A stretch of 64,000 nt of DNA from Haloplanus sp. HW8-1 (GCF_023703795.1 NZ_CP098518.1:3286001-3350000), one strand, 5' to 3'. Positions 35,120 through 43,768 are shown, numbered from the stretch's first letter. Notes: generated by a model not told the origin, from the sequence alone. Translations and numbers: made by a program.

Positions 35120-35551
35120 ATGGCCGACCGGATCGCAGCGGGACTCCCCGTCGCCGTCGTCCTCGTCCTCGCCGTCGGCGGTGTCGCACTCGGGACGCTG
35201 CCAGCGGCGCCGCCGACCGTCGCGGCGACCCTCTCGGTCGACGGGGACCGCGTCCTCCTCACCCACCGTTCGGGATCGGCGGTCGACGTGCACCGACTGG
35301 ACGTGGTCGTGCGTGTCGACGGCGATCCGCTCGCTCACCAGCCGCCGGTCCCGTTCTTCTCGGCCCGAGGGTTCCACTCCGGACCGACGGGGCCGTTCAA
35401 CGCCGCCGCCGATCCGACCTGGACGCCGGGCGAGCGGGCCGCCTTTCGCGTCGCGTCGACGAACCGTCCGTCGATCGCTGCCGGTCGGCGCGTGACCGTG
35501 GACCTGCGGTGGAACGGGAGACGACTCGCGACCCTGTCGGCGACGGCGTGA
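35120..35551 (+). CDS. Small secreted or pilin-like protein
   Basis: 143 aa. One N-terminal helix (PVAVVLVLAVGGVALGTL) and a beta-rich body (SVDGDRVLLTHRSGSAVDV, ending with WNGRRLATLSA). The body resembles the ATL-SVDGD-LTH-SGDAV fold of archaeal DUF1628-type pilins, but there is no classical pilin cleavage site. Probably membrane-anchored and extracellular; function unknown. Confidence 0.65.
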   Translation: MADRIAAGLPVAVVLVLAVGGVALGTLPAAPPTVAATLSVDGDRVLLTHRSGSAVDVHRLDVVVRVDGDPLAHQPPVPFFSARGFHSGPTGPFNAAADPTWTPGERAAFRVASTNRPSIAAGRRVTVDLRWNGRRLATLSATA

Positions 35552-36172
35552 CTACTCGGGGACGTGAGCCAGCGTCGTGATCGCGATTTCGGGATTGTAC
35601 GCCGGCCCCATCGTCACGTGGGTCACCTCGGCGAACCCGGCCTCGTCGAACATCCGGTCGGCCTCCGCCTCGTCGTAAAAGAGCATGATCGCGTCGGCGA
35701 CGCGTTGGAACACCGAACTGCTGGGATAGTTGGGACCGACGACCAGCACCGGCCCCCCGGGTTTCACGATCCGCCGGAACTCGGCCAAGGCGTCGACCGG
35801 GTTCGGCCAGTACTCGATGGAGCCCGACGACCAGACCGCGTCGAAACTGTCGTCGGCAAAGGGGAGGCGCTCGGCGTCGCCTCGGTAGAAGTTCACCTCG
35901 TCGGTCCGGCCGAACTTCTCGAACGCCTTCTCCATCTGGTGGATGCTCTGGTCGAGTCCGTGGACGTCGTCGGTGTACCGGAGCAGGCCCTCGGTGCCGA
36001 AGCCGGTGCCACAGCCCACGTCGAGCACCCGATCGTCGGGAGCGAGATCGAGGAGTTCCAGCGCTTCCGCACGCATCTCCTCGTTCCAGATGAACGGGTT
36101 GACCCGGTCGTACACCGTCGAGAGGTACTTGTAGAACAGCCGCGCCCGGGACTTGTCTTCGAGGATCCCCAT
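35552..36172 (-). CDS. SAM-dependent methyltransferase, MPBQ/MSBQ-like
   Basis: 206 aa. RLFYKYLSTVYDRVNPF at the N-terminus, VLDVGCGTGFG (SAM motif I), GDAERLPFADDSFDAVW and FRRIVKPGGPVLVVGP are class I methyltransferase motifs. The first block and YNPEIAI resemble plant-type MPBQ/MSBQ and menaquinone-modifying methyltransferases, so a respiratory-quinone target is plausible. A TTATG-like element sits about 27 bases upstream. Confidence 0.85.
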   Translation of the reverse strand: MGILEDKSRARLFYKYLSTVYDRVNPFIWNEEMRAEALELLDLAPDDRVLDVGCGTGFGTEGLLRYTDDVHGLDQSIHQMEKAFEKFGRTDEVNFYRGDAERLPFADDSFDAVWSSGSIEYWPNPVDALAEFRRIVKPGGPVLVVGPNYPSSSVFQRVADAIMLFYDEAEADRMFDEAGFAEVTHVTMGPAYNPEIAITTLAHVPE

Positions 36173-36231
36173 TTAAATCCCGGTTGGGGTTCGATCGTCA
36201 TAACGATGGGGATTCCGTGGTGGAACGCCGA

Positions 36232-36417
36232 CTACCGCATCCGGTCGAGCGAGCGGGCGGTCTCCCGATCGGCGGTGATCCACTCGGTGGCCAGTCTCCC
36301 GGTGTCGGGGGTAAAGATCGTCAACTCCGCGGGATCGGTCGGGTCGTCGAAGAGACACTCCAGTTCGAACTCGGGGAGCGACCGCAGGTCGACCGTCGAG
36401 GCGTCCGTGGCCGACAT
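36232..36417 (-). CDS. Small haloarchaeal protein of unknown function
   Basis: 61 aa. The sequence DLRSLPEFELECLFDDPTDP followed by ELTIF and EWITADRETARSLDRMR looks like a short conserved haloarchaeal domain (similar to DUF7511-type proteins; uncertain). It starts three bases after the stop of the 47-residue zinc-finger gene, so both probably share a transcript starting near 36564. Confidence 0.7.
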   Translation of the reverse strand: MSATDASTVDLRSLPEFELECLFDDPTDPAELTIFTPDTGRLATEWITADRETARSLDRMR

Positions 36418-36420
36418 CGA

Positions 36421-36564
36421 TCACCCGCGACAGCGTACGCACAGTTTCCGTGCGGCCGCATCGGCGTCGGCGGGTGCGACCTGTCCACAGCCCACACATT
36501 GGATCCGGGTGCGGGCGTACTCGGTGTGAGAGGCGATACGGGACGTGTTTCGATTCTGGCTCAT
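36421..36564 (-). CDS. 47-residue CxxC zinc-finger protein
   Basis: ATG 36564 to TGA 36421. The protein has CVGCGQ and CVRCRG, two CxxC knuckles about 20 residues apart, preceded by an Arg-rich start (MSQNRNTSRIASHTEYARTR). A TATA (TTATTTGTATACC on the minus strand, 36582-36594) lies about 25 bases upstream of the ATG. It is followed by a second small gene at a 3-base gap. Function unknown, probably a zinc-ribbon regulator or protein partner. Confidence 0.8.
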   Translation of the reverse strand: MSQNRNTSRIASHTEYARTRIQCVGCGQVAPADADAAARKLCVRCRG

Positions 36565-36752
36565 ATGATACCATACGTTCAGGTATACAAATAATTTTGG
36601 ATTCAGTGAATGGTTTTCGGCGCTTAGTATCCACGATACCGAAAGAAATTCGCGGATACGAGTACGATCGTCCGTCAGTCCGGAAAAAGATGTGATCGCG
36701 AGCGGCGTGGCTCGGCGGCGGTGGGGCGCGGAAAACGGGGAACGAAGCGTGG
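36565..36752. other. AT-richer intergenic region
   Basis: 188 bases between the zinc-finger start and the thioredoxin end, noticeably AT-rich near 36565-36630. It holds the zinc-finger promoter (36582-36594) and a GTATCC (36628-36633) with GGATAC (36655-36660) inverted pair. No gene is visible. Confidence 0.6.
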
Positions 36753-37019
36753 TCAGGCGCCGGCCTGTTCGAGGGCCGATTCGATGTCCGGCCGCTGAGT
36801 CACGCCGACGAAGCGGTCGACGATGCCGTCGTCGTTCTCGACGACCACGGTCGGGAGGGACTGCACTTGGTACTCGTTGGCGGTGTCCTGGTCCTGTTCG
36901 ACGTCGATCTTCTCGAACTCGACGTCCCCGTAGTCGGCGGCCAGTTCCTCCAAGACCGGGTCCTGTGCGTCACAGGGGCCACACCAGTCGGCGTAGAAAT
37001 CGAGCAGTCGAACGGTCAT
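36753..37019 (-). CDS. Thioredoxin-fold protein
   Basis: 88 aa from ATG 37019. [26 protein letters not shown] carries the redox WCGPC, and [12 protein letters not shown] has the cis-Pro. It is shorter than usual thioredoxin (about 105) because the N-terminal strand is missing. It is a dithiol reductant or oxidant in the cytoplasm, divergent from sec61beta. Confidence 0.92.
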   Translation of the reverse strand: MTVRLLDFYADWCGPCDAQDPVLEELAADYGDVEFEKIDVEQDQDTANEYQVQSLPTVVVENDDGIVDRFVGVTQRPDIESALEQAGA

Positions 37020-37121
37020 TGGTCCGTGGCTCGCTACCGGAGCGACCCCGATAAGCGTTCCCCATCCGGCGGTGCCCGCCGGAGCGAAACGTTTAGGCGC
37101 GCGACGGCCCCAGAGGGGCGT

Positions 37122-37286
37122 ATGAGTGGAAGTCAGGGCGGCGGCGGACTGATGTCGAGTGCGGGGCTCGTCCGCTACTTCGACGCGGAGGACCGCAACG
37201 CCATCCGGATCGATCCCAAGACCATCGTCGCGTTCGGCGTGCTCTTCGGCGTGCTGGTGCAGGTGCTGAACGTCGTCTCGCTGTAG
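37122..37286 (+). CDS. Preprotein translocase Sec61beta subunit
   Basis: 54 aa. [41 protein letters not shown] (parts: [21 protein letters not shown]) with one C-terminal helix is the archaeal Sec61beta/SecG type. It is the third subunit of the SecYE channel. The next gene, pdxT, starts directly after its TAG, so they share an operon. Confidence 0.93.
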   Translation: MSGSQGGGGLMSSAGLVRYFDAEDRNAIRIDPKTIVAFGVLFGVLVQVLNVVSL

Positions 37287-37889
37287 ATGGGCGAGCGTCG
37301 AATCGGGGTCGTCGCCGTCCAGGGGAACGTGAGCGAACACGTCGCGGCGATCGAACGGGCGGCGGCGGCCACGACCGATGCGGTCTCGGTCGTCGAGATC
37401 CGCGAGGCCGGGATCGTTCCCGACTGCGACGCCCTCGCGCTCCCCGGCGGCGAGTCGACGACCATCTCCCGTCTGCTGGGCTCGGAGGGCATCGACGAGG
37501 AGATCATCGCCCACGTCGAGGCGGGAAAGCCGGTACTTGCGACGTGTGCCGGCCTCATCGTCGCCTCGCGAGACGCCCGAGACGCCCGCGTCGATACGCT
37601 CGGCGTCGTCGACGCCGCCGTCGACCGCAACGCCTTCGGCCGACAGGTCGACAGCTTCGAGGCCCCTCTCGACGTCGCCGGCCTCGACGAGCCCTTTCAT
37701 GCCGTCTTCATCCGCGCGCCCGTCGTCGACGACGTAGGTCCGGGGGTGACGGTACTGGCCACCGTCGAGGACCGGCCCGTAGCGATCCGCGACGGGCCGG
37801 TGGTCGCCACCGCCTTCCACCCCGAACTCACCGACGACGACCGCCTGCATCGGCTCGCGCTCTTCGACCCCCTCGAGGCGACGGCGTAG
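37287..37889 (+). CDS. pdxT: Pyridoxal 5'-phosphate synthase glutaminase subunit
   Basis: 200 aa. VVAVQGNVSEHVAAIE, LPGGESTTISRLLG and VLATCAGLIV (nucleophile Cys) with AFHPELTDD (His/Glu) are PdxT motifs. It releases ammonia for PdxS to make PLP. PdxS is not in the window. It follows sec61beta without a gap and precedes hisE by 37 bases. Confidence 0.95.
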   Translation: MGERRIGVVAVQGNVSEHVAAIERAAAATTDAVSVVEIREAGIVPDCDALALPGGESTTISRLLGSEGIDEEIIAHVEAGKPVLATCAGLIVASRDARDARVDTLGVVDAAVDRNAFGRQVDSFEAPLDVAGLDEPFHAVFIRAPVVDDVGPGVTVLATVEDRPVAIRDGPVVATAFHPELTDDDRLHRLALFDPLEATA

Positions 37890-37926
37890 CGACAGGCCCT
37901 TGCCCCCGCCGGCCGTCCGGCCGTCC

Positions 37927-38235
37927 ATGACCGACGAAGACGACCCGGCACCCGACGCCGTCCTCGACGCGCTCTTTGCCACCATCGAGGACCGCCGCGA
38001 CGAACTCCCGGAGGGCTCCTACACGGCCTCGCTGTTCACCCACGACAAAGGTGAGAACGCCGTCCTCGAGAAGGTCGGCGAGGAGGCCACCGAAGTCGTC
38101 CTCGCGGCGAAGGACGACGACCACGAGGACCTCGTCGCCGAATCCGCGGACCTGGTCTATCACCTCCTCGTCCTGCTGGCGATGAAGGATCTGACCGTCG
38201 ACGACCTGCGCGCGGAACTGGAAGAGCGATTCTAG
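37927..38235 (+). CDS. hisE: Phosphoribosyl-ATP pyrophosphatase
   Basis: 102 aa from ATG 37927. LPEGSYTASLF, KVGEEATEVVLAAK and ESADLVYHLLVLLA are HisE helical motifs (MazG-like), with the Glu pairs binding Mg. It catalyses the second step of histidine synthesis. Convergent with npdG; stops overlap by four bases. Confidence 0.95.
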   Translation: MTDEDDPAPDAVLDALFATIEDRRDELPEGSYTASLFTHDKGENAVLEKVGEEATEVVLAAKDDDHEDLVAESADLVYHLLVLLAMKDLTVDDLRAELEERF

Positions 38236-38900
38236 TCGAACCGCACGCCGAGGTCGTGCATCCCCTCGTTGTTCGTGGCGACGTTGATCAACAGCGGCGT
38301 CAGCGCCTCGATTTCGGGGGCGTTGGCGAGCCCACCGGCGTCGAGGGGACGGAGACCGTCGATGCCGTCGGCGAGGAGCCGAACCGTCTCCTTGGCGTCC
38401 GGATCGTCGGCGACGAGGAGCGTGTCGATGCCGAGGTCGGCGTCCAGGTCCGCGAGGCGGCCGGCCGCGAGGTTGTGGAACGCGCCGACGACGGGGATAC
38501 CCTCGGGGGCGGCGTCGACGGCCAGTCGCGTCACGCTCCCCGCGCTGGGGCGGTGGTAGTGAAAGCCGTCCTCGTCGCGTTGCATCCCGGTCGCGGGCGT
38601 GACGAGCACGTCGCCGTCGTCGAGGGAGTCGGCGACCGCCTCGACGGTGTCGCTGACGTGGTAGGCGGGAACCGCGAGGACGACGACGCTCGCCCGGTCG
38701 GCCGCCATCGCGTTCTCGAAGCCGTTCACCTTGCAGTCGACGCCGCGACTCGACAGTTCGACTTCGTACTCCTCGGCTTTCGTACGGGCCTTGTCGGGAT
38801 CACGCGACCCGATCACCACCTCGTGGTCGGTGTGGAACGCCCACCGGAGGGCGAGCCCTCCGCCGATGTCGCCGGTACCGCCGAGTAGTGCGATTCGCAT
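38232..38900 (-). CDS. npdG: NADPH-dependent F420 reductase
   Basis: 222 aa. The N-terminal Rossmann motif GGTGDIGGGLALRWA with EVVIGSRDPDKA binds NADPH. VVLAVPAYHVSDTVE and VVGAFHNLAAGRL are family blocks of F420H2:NADP oxidoreductase. It links the F420 and NADP pools. A TTACTT-like TATA lies about 27 bases upstream. Confidence 0.92.
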   Translation of the reverse strand: MRIALLGGTGDIGGGLALRWAFHTDHEVVIGSRDPDKARTKAEEYEVELSSRGVDCKVNGFENAMAADRASVVVLAVPAYHVSDTVEAVADSLDDGDVLVTPATGMQRDEDGFHYHRPSAGSVTRLAVDAAPEGIPVVGAFHNLAAGRLADLDADLGIDTLLVADDPDAKETVRLLADGIDGLRPLDAGGLANAPEIEALTPLLINVATNNEGMHDLGVRFD

Positions 38901-38953
38901 GGTCCGACTGTGGACCCGCGGGAAGTAAGCGTGTCGGGAGTGGCCTTATAGTC

Positions 38954-39023
38954 GCGATCGAACGTCATTGCACAGCTGATCGCAGTACGGCGTCCGATCG
39001 GCTGGGCAAACCGTTTCAATCGC
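38954..39023. repeat. 70-bp inverted-repeat element, copy 2
   Basis: On the minus strand it begins GCGATTGAAACGG (from 39023) and ends TTCGATCGC (38954), giving near-perfect terminal inverted repeats. The inner stem (CAGCCGATCG with CGATCAGCTG, 9 of 10 paired) and the 12-base loop GACGCCGTACTG match copy 1 at 11393-11463; about 49 of the first 53 bases are identical. The 39016-39201 gene ends GGC GAT TGA inside the repeat, as mobA and yqeC do in copy 1. Confidence 0.85.
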
Positions 39024-39201
39024 CACGATATTCTCCGCCGACGGCGACGAGGTAGGCGACGACGATGGCGACGACGGCGCCCGGGAGGAATCCCCTGAGT
39101 AGCGTGTACGGGTCCGGCGGCGAGGTGAGGGCGACGACCACGACCACGACAGCGACGAGGGCGGCCGCGACGGCGACGAACCGGAACGGATCGGGCCTCA
39201 C
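39016..39201 (-). CDS. Small two-helix membrane protein
   Basis: 61 aa from GTG 39201. Two hydrophobic helices ([18 protein letters not shown] and [17 protein letters not shown]). The GTG overlaps the TGA of the HAD hydrolase gene, so translation is likely coupled. Ends YRGD-stop within the copy-2 repeat. No family recognised. Confidence 0.7.
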   Translation of the reverse strand: MRPDPFRFVAVAAALVAVVVVVVALTSPPDPYTLLRGFLPGAVVAIVVAYLVAVGGEYRGD

Positions 39202-40058
39202 GACTCCAGCAGGGCCGGCAGGTCGTTCACCGTCTCGATCACTGCCGCGGCGCCGGCATCCTCGTAGGCCAGACGTCCCGACTCGCCGGTGAGGCCGCCG
39301 GTGAGGACGCCGATCCCGTGGTACGTCCGGTCGGGATCGGTCGCGGCCGCGTTCGCCGCGGTCCGCACGTCGTCGAGCGTATCGCCCGCGAAGGCGACCC
39401 GCTCCGCGTCCAGCCGCTCCGCCAGCGTCGTCAGCGCCCGAGGGTGGGGTTTGCCCTCGTCCCAGTCGTCCATCGTGAATCGGCGGGCGTCGGGGACCGA
39501 CAGGCCGACCCGGCCGAGGGCGATGGTCGCCTCGGCGGCGGGCCGTCCGGTCAGGACGCCGACCGGGAAGCGATCGGTGAGCCTTTCGATCGTCGCGTCC
39601 TCGACGAGGACGGGTTCGTCGTGGATGTAGCCGCGGGCCTCGAAGGGTGGCTCGGCGCCCTCCAGGTCGCGGTAGAGGTCCGCACCGAGGTAGAGCGCCT
39701 GGAAGGTCTCGCGCAGTTGCCCGGGATCCCAGCGGTCGAAGGCGTCGTCGCCGATGTCGGCGTCCCGAACGACCGCCTCGGCGGCGTCGAGTCCGCCCCC
39801 TGCGGCGGCGACGGCGTCGGTGAACGTCGCGACGTCGCCCTCGTATCCCGCCTCGCTGGCGAGGACGTAGAGCGCCGCCGCGTACGTGAGTTCCCAGTCG
39901 TTGTTGAAGCCGCCGGCGTCCTTGAACCGCTGTACTCCGGCGTCGTCGACCGTCCGTCCGTACACCCGGTCGACGGACTCGACGATGGCCCGGCGGTAGG
40001 AGTCCGCCACGTCGACGAGCACGCCGTCGATGTCGAGGACGACCGCGTCCGCGTTCAT
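39198..40058 (-). CDS. HAD-superfamily hydrolase, TIGR01548-like
   Basis: 286 aa. [19 protein letters not shown] is HAD motif I (DxDGVL), [13 protein letters not shown] motif II, and [18 protein letters not shown] motif IV with two Asp. The long cap insertion (about residues 40-160) and [12 protein letters not shown] match the TIGR01548 subfamily, often near histidine or aromatic biosynthesis genes. A phosphatase role is likely; substrate unknown. Confidence 0.88.
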   Translation of the reverse strand: MNADAVVLDIDGVLVDVADSYRRAIVESVDRVYGRTVDDAGVQRFKDAGGFNNDWELTYAAALYVLASEAGYEGDVATFTDAVAAAGGGLDAAEAVVRDADIGDDAFDRWDPGQLRETFQALYLGADLYRDLEGAEPPFEARGYIHDEPVLVEDATIERLTDRFPVGVLTGRPAAEATIALGRVGLSVPDARRFTMDDWDEGKPHPRALTTLAERLDAERVAFAGDTLDDVRTAANAAATDPDRTYHGIGVLTGGLTGESGRLAYEDAGAAAVIETVNDLPALLES

Positions 40059-40340
40059 GTGCCGTGGCCGTCGCGTCGGGGCAAGTGCTTTTCCATCCCT
40101 CCTCGATCGGGGGGACCGCGTCGCCGTCGGGGTCGGTCGGGATCGCCGGTCGCCGGTTCACCCGCTCTAAGCGGCTCCCGCTCGACGGCGACGGAGTGGT
40201 CCTCCACGCCGTTTCCCGCATCCCGCGAGCGTTCGCGGCCGAGCAGGTCCCGTAGAAGCGCCGCGTTCGGGACCGTCACTTCGAGCGCCGTGTGCGGGAC
40301 ATCCAGGCGGTCCGATGCGTCGGACGGGGGGATACGGTGC
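40059..40340. other. Intergenic region with possible decayed coding remnants
   Basis: On the minus strand, two short stretches look coding by their GC3 bias but lie in different frames. One is near 40200-40310 (LDVPHTALEVTVPNAALLRD then LLGRERS), the other near 40080-40160 ([17 protein letters not shown]). Neither has a plausible full gene. It could be a decayed gene or a long leader. No RNA gene is seen. Confidence 0.35.
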
Positions 40341-40961
40341 CTACTCGACGCGTGTGCTGATCTCCTCGGCGATCCGGCCGCCCGGGTAGCGAAGCTGGCC
40401 GCTCTCCACCTCGTAGACGTAGCCGTGGACCGTCGCGTCGACCAGCGGGTGTTCGTCGAGATAGCGCACCTGGGCGGCGCAGGCCTTATGGATATCGTCG
40501 GTCATGCGCACCCAGTCGGCCACGCCCGCGTCGCCGATGGAGAGTTCCGGAAGCGCGGGGTCGAGGTCGACGTCGTCGAGGCTGCCGCCCGCCGCGGCCT
40601 CCAGTCCCTCGACGACGGCGTCGTCGGGCGCGCTCATCATCCCGCAGTCGGTGTGGTTGACGACAATGATCTCCTCGGTGTCGAAAAACTGGGTCGTCAG
40701 CGCCGCCGACCGGATCACGTCGTCGGTCACCTTCCCGCCCGCGTTGCGGTAGATCTGGGCGTCGCCGAGTTCGATGCCGAGCGCCTCCTCCACGGGGATG
40801 CGCTCGTCCATACACGCGATGACGAGCAACTGCTTGTCCGTCGGAATCCCCTTCCGTCGCCGCCGGGCCCAGTCGGCGTGGGCGTCGACGGCCGCGTCGA
40901 CGGAGGTGTGGTGGTGGCCCGGTTCGCGGTCGGCGTCACCATCGTGTGTGTCTTCGGACAT
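40341..40961 (-). CDS. Beta-type carbonic anhydrase
   Basis: 206 aa from ATG 40961. LLVIACMDERIPVEEALG carries the zinc Cys and Asp-Arg dyad (CMDER), and VVNHTDCGMM holds His and Cys. This is the beta-class fold, hydrating CO2 to bicarbonate. An extended His-rich N-terminus (GHHHTS) is present. A longer in-frame start exists upstream but the added sequence is Arg/Pro-rich and implausible. Confidence 0.9.
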   Translation of the reverse strand: MSEDTHDGDADREPGHHHTSVDAAVDAHADWARRRRKGIPTDKQLLVIACMDERIPVEEALGIELGDAQIYRNAGGKVTDDVIRSAALTTQFFDTEEIIVVNHTDCGMMSAPDDAVVEGLEAAAGGSLDDVDLDPALPELSIGDAGVADWVRMTDDIHKACAAQVRYLDEHPLVDATVHGYVYEVESGQLRYPGGRIAEEISTRVE

Positions 40962-41017
40962 ATCCTCCGGTGGGGGCGCCGGCGGCTTCGCCGTTGAGCC
41001 CTCGGCAACGATGCCCG

Positions 41018-41431
41018 CTATCTCGGACGGGCGAGATACAGCGTCTCGCGGCCGACCGACTCGCGCTCGACCGGGACTGTCGGCTCCTCGAAGCCGAGGG
41101 TGGTAAAGCGGAAGTCGGCGCCGGCGGCGCGGGCCACGTCGCGGGCGGGACACTGGAGTTCGGCCGGGAGGTTGAGGGCGTAGACGGCATCGGCGCGGTA
41201 GGGGGGGCCCGGATGCCCGCCGTCGCCGAGACTCTCGGCGCGCGCCACCACGTCGTCACGGACGAAGGTCACGCCGTCGGGGACGGGCACCTCGACCACA
41301 TCGACGGCAGTGACCGTACACCCGGCGTCGGTGAGGGCCGCCGCAACTGCCGGCCTGCGACCGATCCCCACCTCGACGAGGCGGTCGTAGGCGGCGAGTC
41401 CGTCGACGATTTCGGCGCGCGTGGCGGTCAC
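41018..41431 (-). CDS. UPF0146-family protein
   Basis: 137 aa. LVEVGIGRRPAVAAALTDAG is a SAM-type motif I variant, DVVEVPVPDGVTFVRDDV (core VPDGVTFVRDDV) and YALNLPAELQ are UPF0146 blocks. The fold is methyltransferase-like, but the function is unknown. Divergent from the archaemetzincin gene, with about 40 bases between starts. Confidence 0.88.
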   Translation of the reverse strand: MTATRAEIVDGLAAYDRLVEVGIGRRPAVAAALTDAGCTVTAVDVVEVPVPDGVTFVRDDVVARAESLGDGGHPGPPYRADAVYALNLPAELQCPARDVARAAGADFRFTTLGFEEPTVPVERESVGRETLYLARPR

Positions 41432-41470
41432 GTCGGGATATTTATAGCGGGGCCGCGCTTAATCTCTCGC

Positions 41471-41992
41471 ATGCTCGTCGACATCGTGCCGATCGGGGAC
41501 GTGCCGGCACAGGTGAAACGCGAGGCTTCTTCCGGTCTGCGGGCGGTCTACGACTGTGACGTGACGGTCCACGACGCCCAGCCGATCCCCGACGGCGCGT
41601 TCGACCGAAGTCGGAACCAGTACCGCGCCGAGGAGTTCATCGAACTCGCCAGCCGCGAAGGGTCCGGCGAGAAGAACATCGGCATCACCTCCGAGGACCT
41701 CTACTACCGTCGCCGGAACTACGTCTTCGGCCTCGCGTACCTGAACGGCAACGGCTCCGTGGTCTCGACCTATCGTCTCCAGACCTCCTCGGACGGGGGT
41801 ATCACCTCCAAACCCCAGTCGGAGGTGTTCGCCGATCGCGTGCGCAAGGAGATCATCCACGAGATCGGCCACACTGTCGGCCTCGAACACTGCGACAACG
41901 AGCGCTGCGTGATGAGTTTCTCGCCCACCGTCCGCGAGGTCGACAAGAAAGAGCAGAACCTCTGTGGCTCCTGCGACCGGACGCTGTTCTAG
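41471..41992 (+). CDS. amzA: Archaemetzincin-type zinc metalloprotease
   Basis: 173 aa from ATG 41471. HEIGHTVGLEHC is the metzincin HExxHxxGxxH zinc site, followed by CVMSFSPTV with the Met-turn (CVM) and a second zinc site in CDNERC ... LCGSCDRTLF (CxxC). This is the archaemetzincin signature with the extra zinc finger. Peptidase substrates are unknown. TTTATAG at about 41440-41447 is a plausible TATA. Stops overlap the ybhB-like gene by four bases. Confidence 0.94.
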   Translation: MLVDIVPIGDVPAQVKREASSGLRAVYDCDVTVHDAQPIPDGAFDRSRNQYRAEEFIELASREGSGEKNIGITSEDLYYRRRNYVFGLAYLNGNGSVVSTYRLQTSSDGGITSKPQSEVFADRVRKEIIHEIGHTVGLEHCDNERCVMSFSPTVREVDKKEQNLCGSCDRTLF

Positions 41993-42441
41993 GGCGCGTA
42001 CGTCCCCTCGTAGGTCGCCTCCTCGACGACGTGTCCCTCCATCGCCCGCTCTAAGTCCTCGAGCGTCGCGCCGGCCGGGACCTCCAGTTCGTCGTCGAGC
42101 GCGAACAGCCGGAACCGGTAGGTGTGCTCCCCGTCCGGCGGGTTCGGACCGCCGTAGCCCACTTCGCCGTAGTCGTTCTCGCCCTCGACGGCGGTGGCGG
42201 TCTCGGTCGACCAGTCCTCGGGGATGCGTTTGCGCGTCGGGTTGACGTTCCACACCAACCAGTGTCGCCACACCTTTCCCGCGGGTTCGAGCGCGTCGGG
42301 GTCGTCGACCACGAGGACGAGCGACGCGGCCTCGGTGGGGGCGTCGGTGATCTCCAGGGGCGGGTTGACGTTCTCCTCGGTGTAGCCGTACTGTCGGGGG
42401 ATCGGGTCGCCGTCGCGGAAGGCGGGACTGGATAGCTCCAT
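41989..42441 (-). CDS. YbhB/YbcL (PEBP-like) family protein
   Basis: 150 aa from ATG 42441. MELSSPAFRDGDPIPRQY, NVNPPLEITDAP, LVVDDPDALEPAGKVWRHWLVWN (core WRHWLVWN) and GYGGPNPPDGEHTYRFRLFA are PEBP motifs (DPD and the GxxxPPxGxHxY region). Members bind phosphate-like ligands; function in archaea unknown. It is divergent from hmgA. Confidence 0.93.
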   Translation of the reverse strand: MELSSPAFRDGDPIPRQYGYTEENVNPPLEITDAPTEAASLVLVVDDPDALEPAGKVWRHWLVWNVNPTRKRIPEDWSTETATAVEGENDYGEVGYGGPNPPDGEHTYRFRLFALDDELEVPAGATLEDLERAMEGHVVEEATYEGTYAP

Positions 42442-42523
42442 ACGTGGGCCTGCGCGCCCCGACGAATTATGTTTGGTGCACGGACCGGTAACGCTTAGGC
42501 GCGGGGCCAACCACGGGTCGGGC

Positions 42524-43753
42524 ATGACCGACGATTCGGGCACGACCGACGCGAGCGCCCTCGTCGAGCGGGTCCGCGACGGCGACCTGCGCGTCCACGA
42601 ACTCGAAGACCACGCCGACGCCGATACGGCGGCGACCGCACGCCGACGCCTCGTCGAAGCCGAGACGGGTGCCGACCTCGACGCCGTCGGCGCCTACGGG
42701 TTCCCCGCCGACCGCGCCGACGCGAACGTCGAGAACATGATCGGCGCGGCCCGGATCCCGATGGGCGTCGCCGGGCCGGTGACCGTCGACGGCGGCGCGC
42801 TGGCCGGCGAGCGGTACCTCCCGATGGCGACGACCGAGGGGGCCCTGGTCGCCAGCGTCAACCGCGGCTGTTCGGTGATCGACGCCGCGGGCGGCGCGAC
42901 CGCCCGGGTCACCAAGTCGGGGATGACCCGCGCGCCCGTCTTCCGGGTGGGCGACGTGGCCGAGGCCGAGGCGCTCGTCGAGTGGGTCCGTGACCACGAA
43001 GACCACCTCCGCGAGGCCGCCGAGGCGACGACCAGCCACGGCGAACTCCGGGGAGTGACTCCCTACGTCGTCGGCGACTCGGTCTTCCTCCGGTTCCGGT
43101 ACGACACCAAGGACGCGATGGGGATGAACATGGCCACCATCGCCACGCGGGCGGCTGCCGACCTGATCGAAGCGGAGACGGGCGCGTCGCTGGTCGCGCT
43201 CTCGGGCAACCTCTGTACGGACAAGAAGCCGGCCGCGATCAACGCCGTCGAGGGGCGAGGACGAAGCGTCACCGCCGACGTGACGATCCCCCGCGAGGTG
43301 GTCGAGGAGCGTCTCCACACCACGCCCGGGGCGGTCGCCGAGGTGAACACCCGCAAGAACCACGTCGGGAGCGCGAAGGCCGGCAGTCTCGGCTTCAACG
43401 CACACGTCGCCAACGTCGTCGCCGCGATGTTCCTCGCAACGGGGCAGGACGCCGCCCAGGTGGTCGAGGGGGCCAACGCCATCACGACCGCCGAGGCGCG
43501 CGAGGAAGGCCTCTACGTCAGCGTCTCGCTCGCGAGTCTCGAAGTGGGAACCGTCGGCGGCGGCACGAAACTGCCGACACAGAGCGAGGGCCTCGAACTG
43601 CTCGGCGTGGCCGGTGGCGGGGACCCGGCCGGATCGAACGCCGACGCCCTCGCCGAGGCGATCGCCGTCGGCGCGCTTGCCGGCGAACTCTCCCTGATCG
43701 CGGCACTCGGTTCGCGCCACCTCTCCTCGGCCCACGAGTCGCTCGGACGGTGA
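42524..43753 (+). CDS. hmgA: Hydroxymethylglutaryl-CoA reductase (class I)
   Basis: 409 aa from ATG 42524. ENMIGAARIPMGVAGP, PMATTEGALVASVNRG, RVTKSGMTRAPVF, KDAMGMNMATI, GNLCTDKKPAAIN and VGTVGGGTKLPTQ are the NADPH and HMG-CoA binding blocks, with the catalytic Glu, Lys and Asp in these motifs and His in SSAHESLG. It is the rate-limiting mevalonate step for archaeal lipids. No membrane domain, as usual in archaea. Confidence 0.97.
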   Translation: MTDDSGTTDASALVERVRDGDLRVHELEDHADADTAATARRRLVEAETGADLDAVGAYGFPADRADANVENMIGAARIPMGVAGPVTVDGGALAGERYLPMATTEGALVASVNRGCSVIDAAGGATARVTKSGMTRAPVFRVGDVAEAEALVEWVRDHEDHLREAAEATTSHGELRGVTPYVVGDSVFLRFRYDTKDAMGMNMATIATRAAADLIEAETGASLVALSGNLCTDKKPAAINAVEGRGRSVTADVTIPREVVEERLHTTPGAVAEVNTRKNHVGSAKAGSLGFNAHVANVVAAMFLATGQDAAQVVEGANAITTAEAREEGLYVSVSLASLEVGTVGGGTKLPTQSEGLELLGVAGGGDPAGSNADALAEAIAVGALAGELSLIAALGSRHLSSAHESLGR

Positions 43754-43768
43754 GGCCGTACGGTCGAC

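Noticed and set aside
36628-36660. GTATCC/GGATAC pair as a regulatory palindrome
   Set aside because: Only six bases per arm across a 21-base gap, in an AT-rich patch; likely chance.
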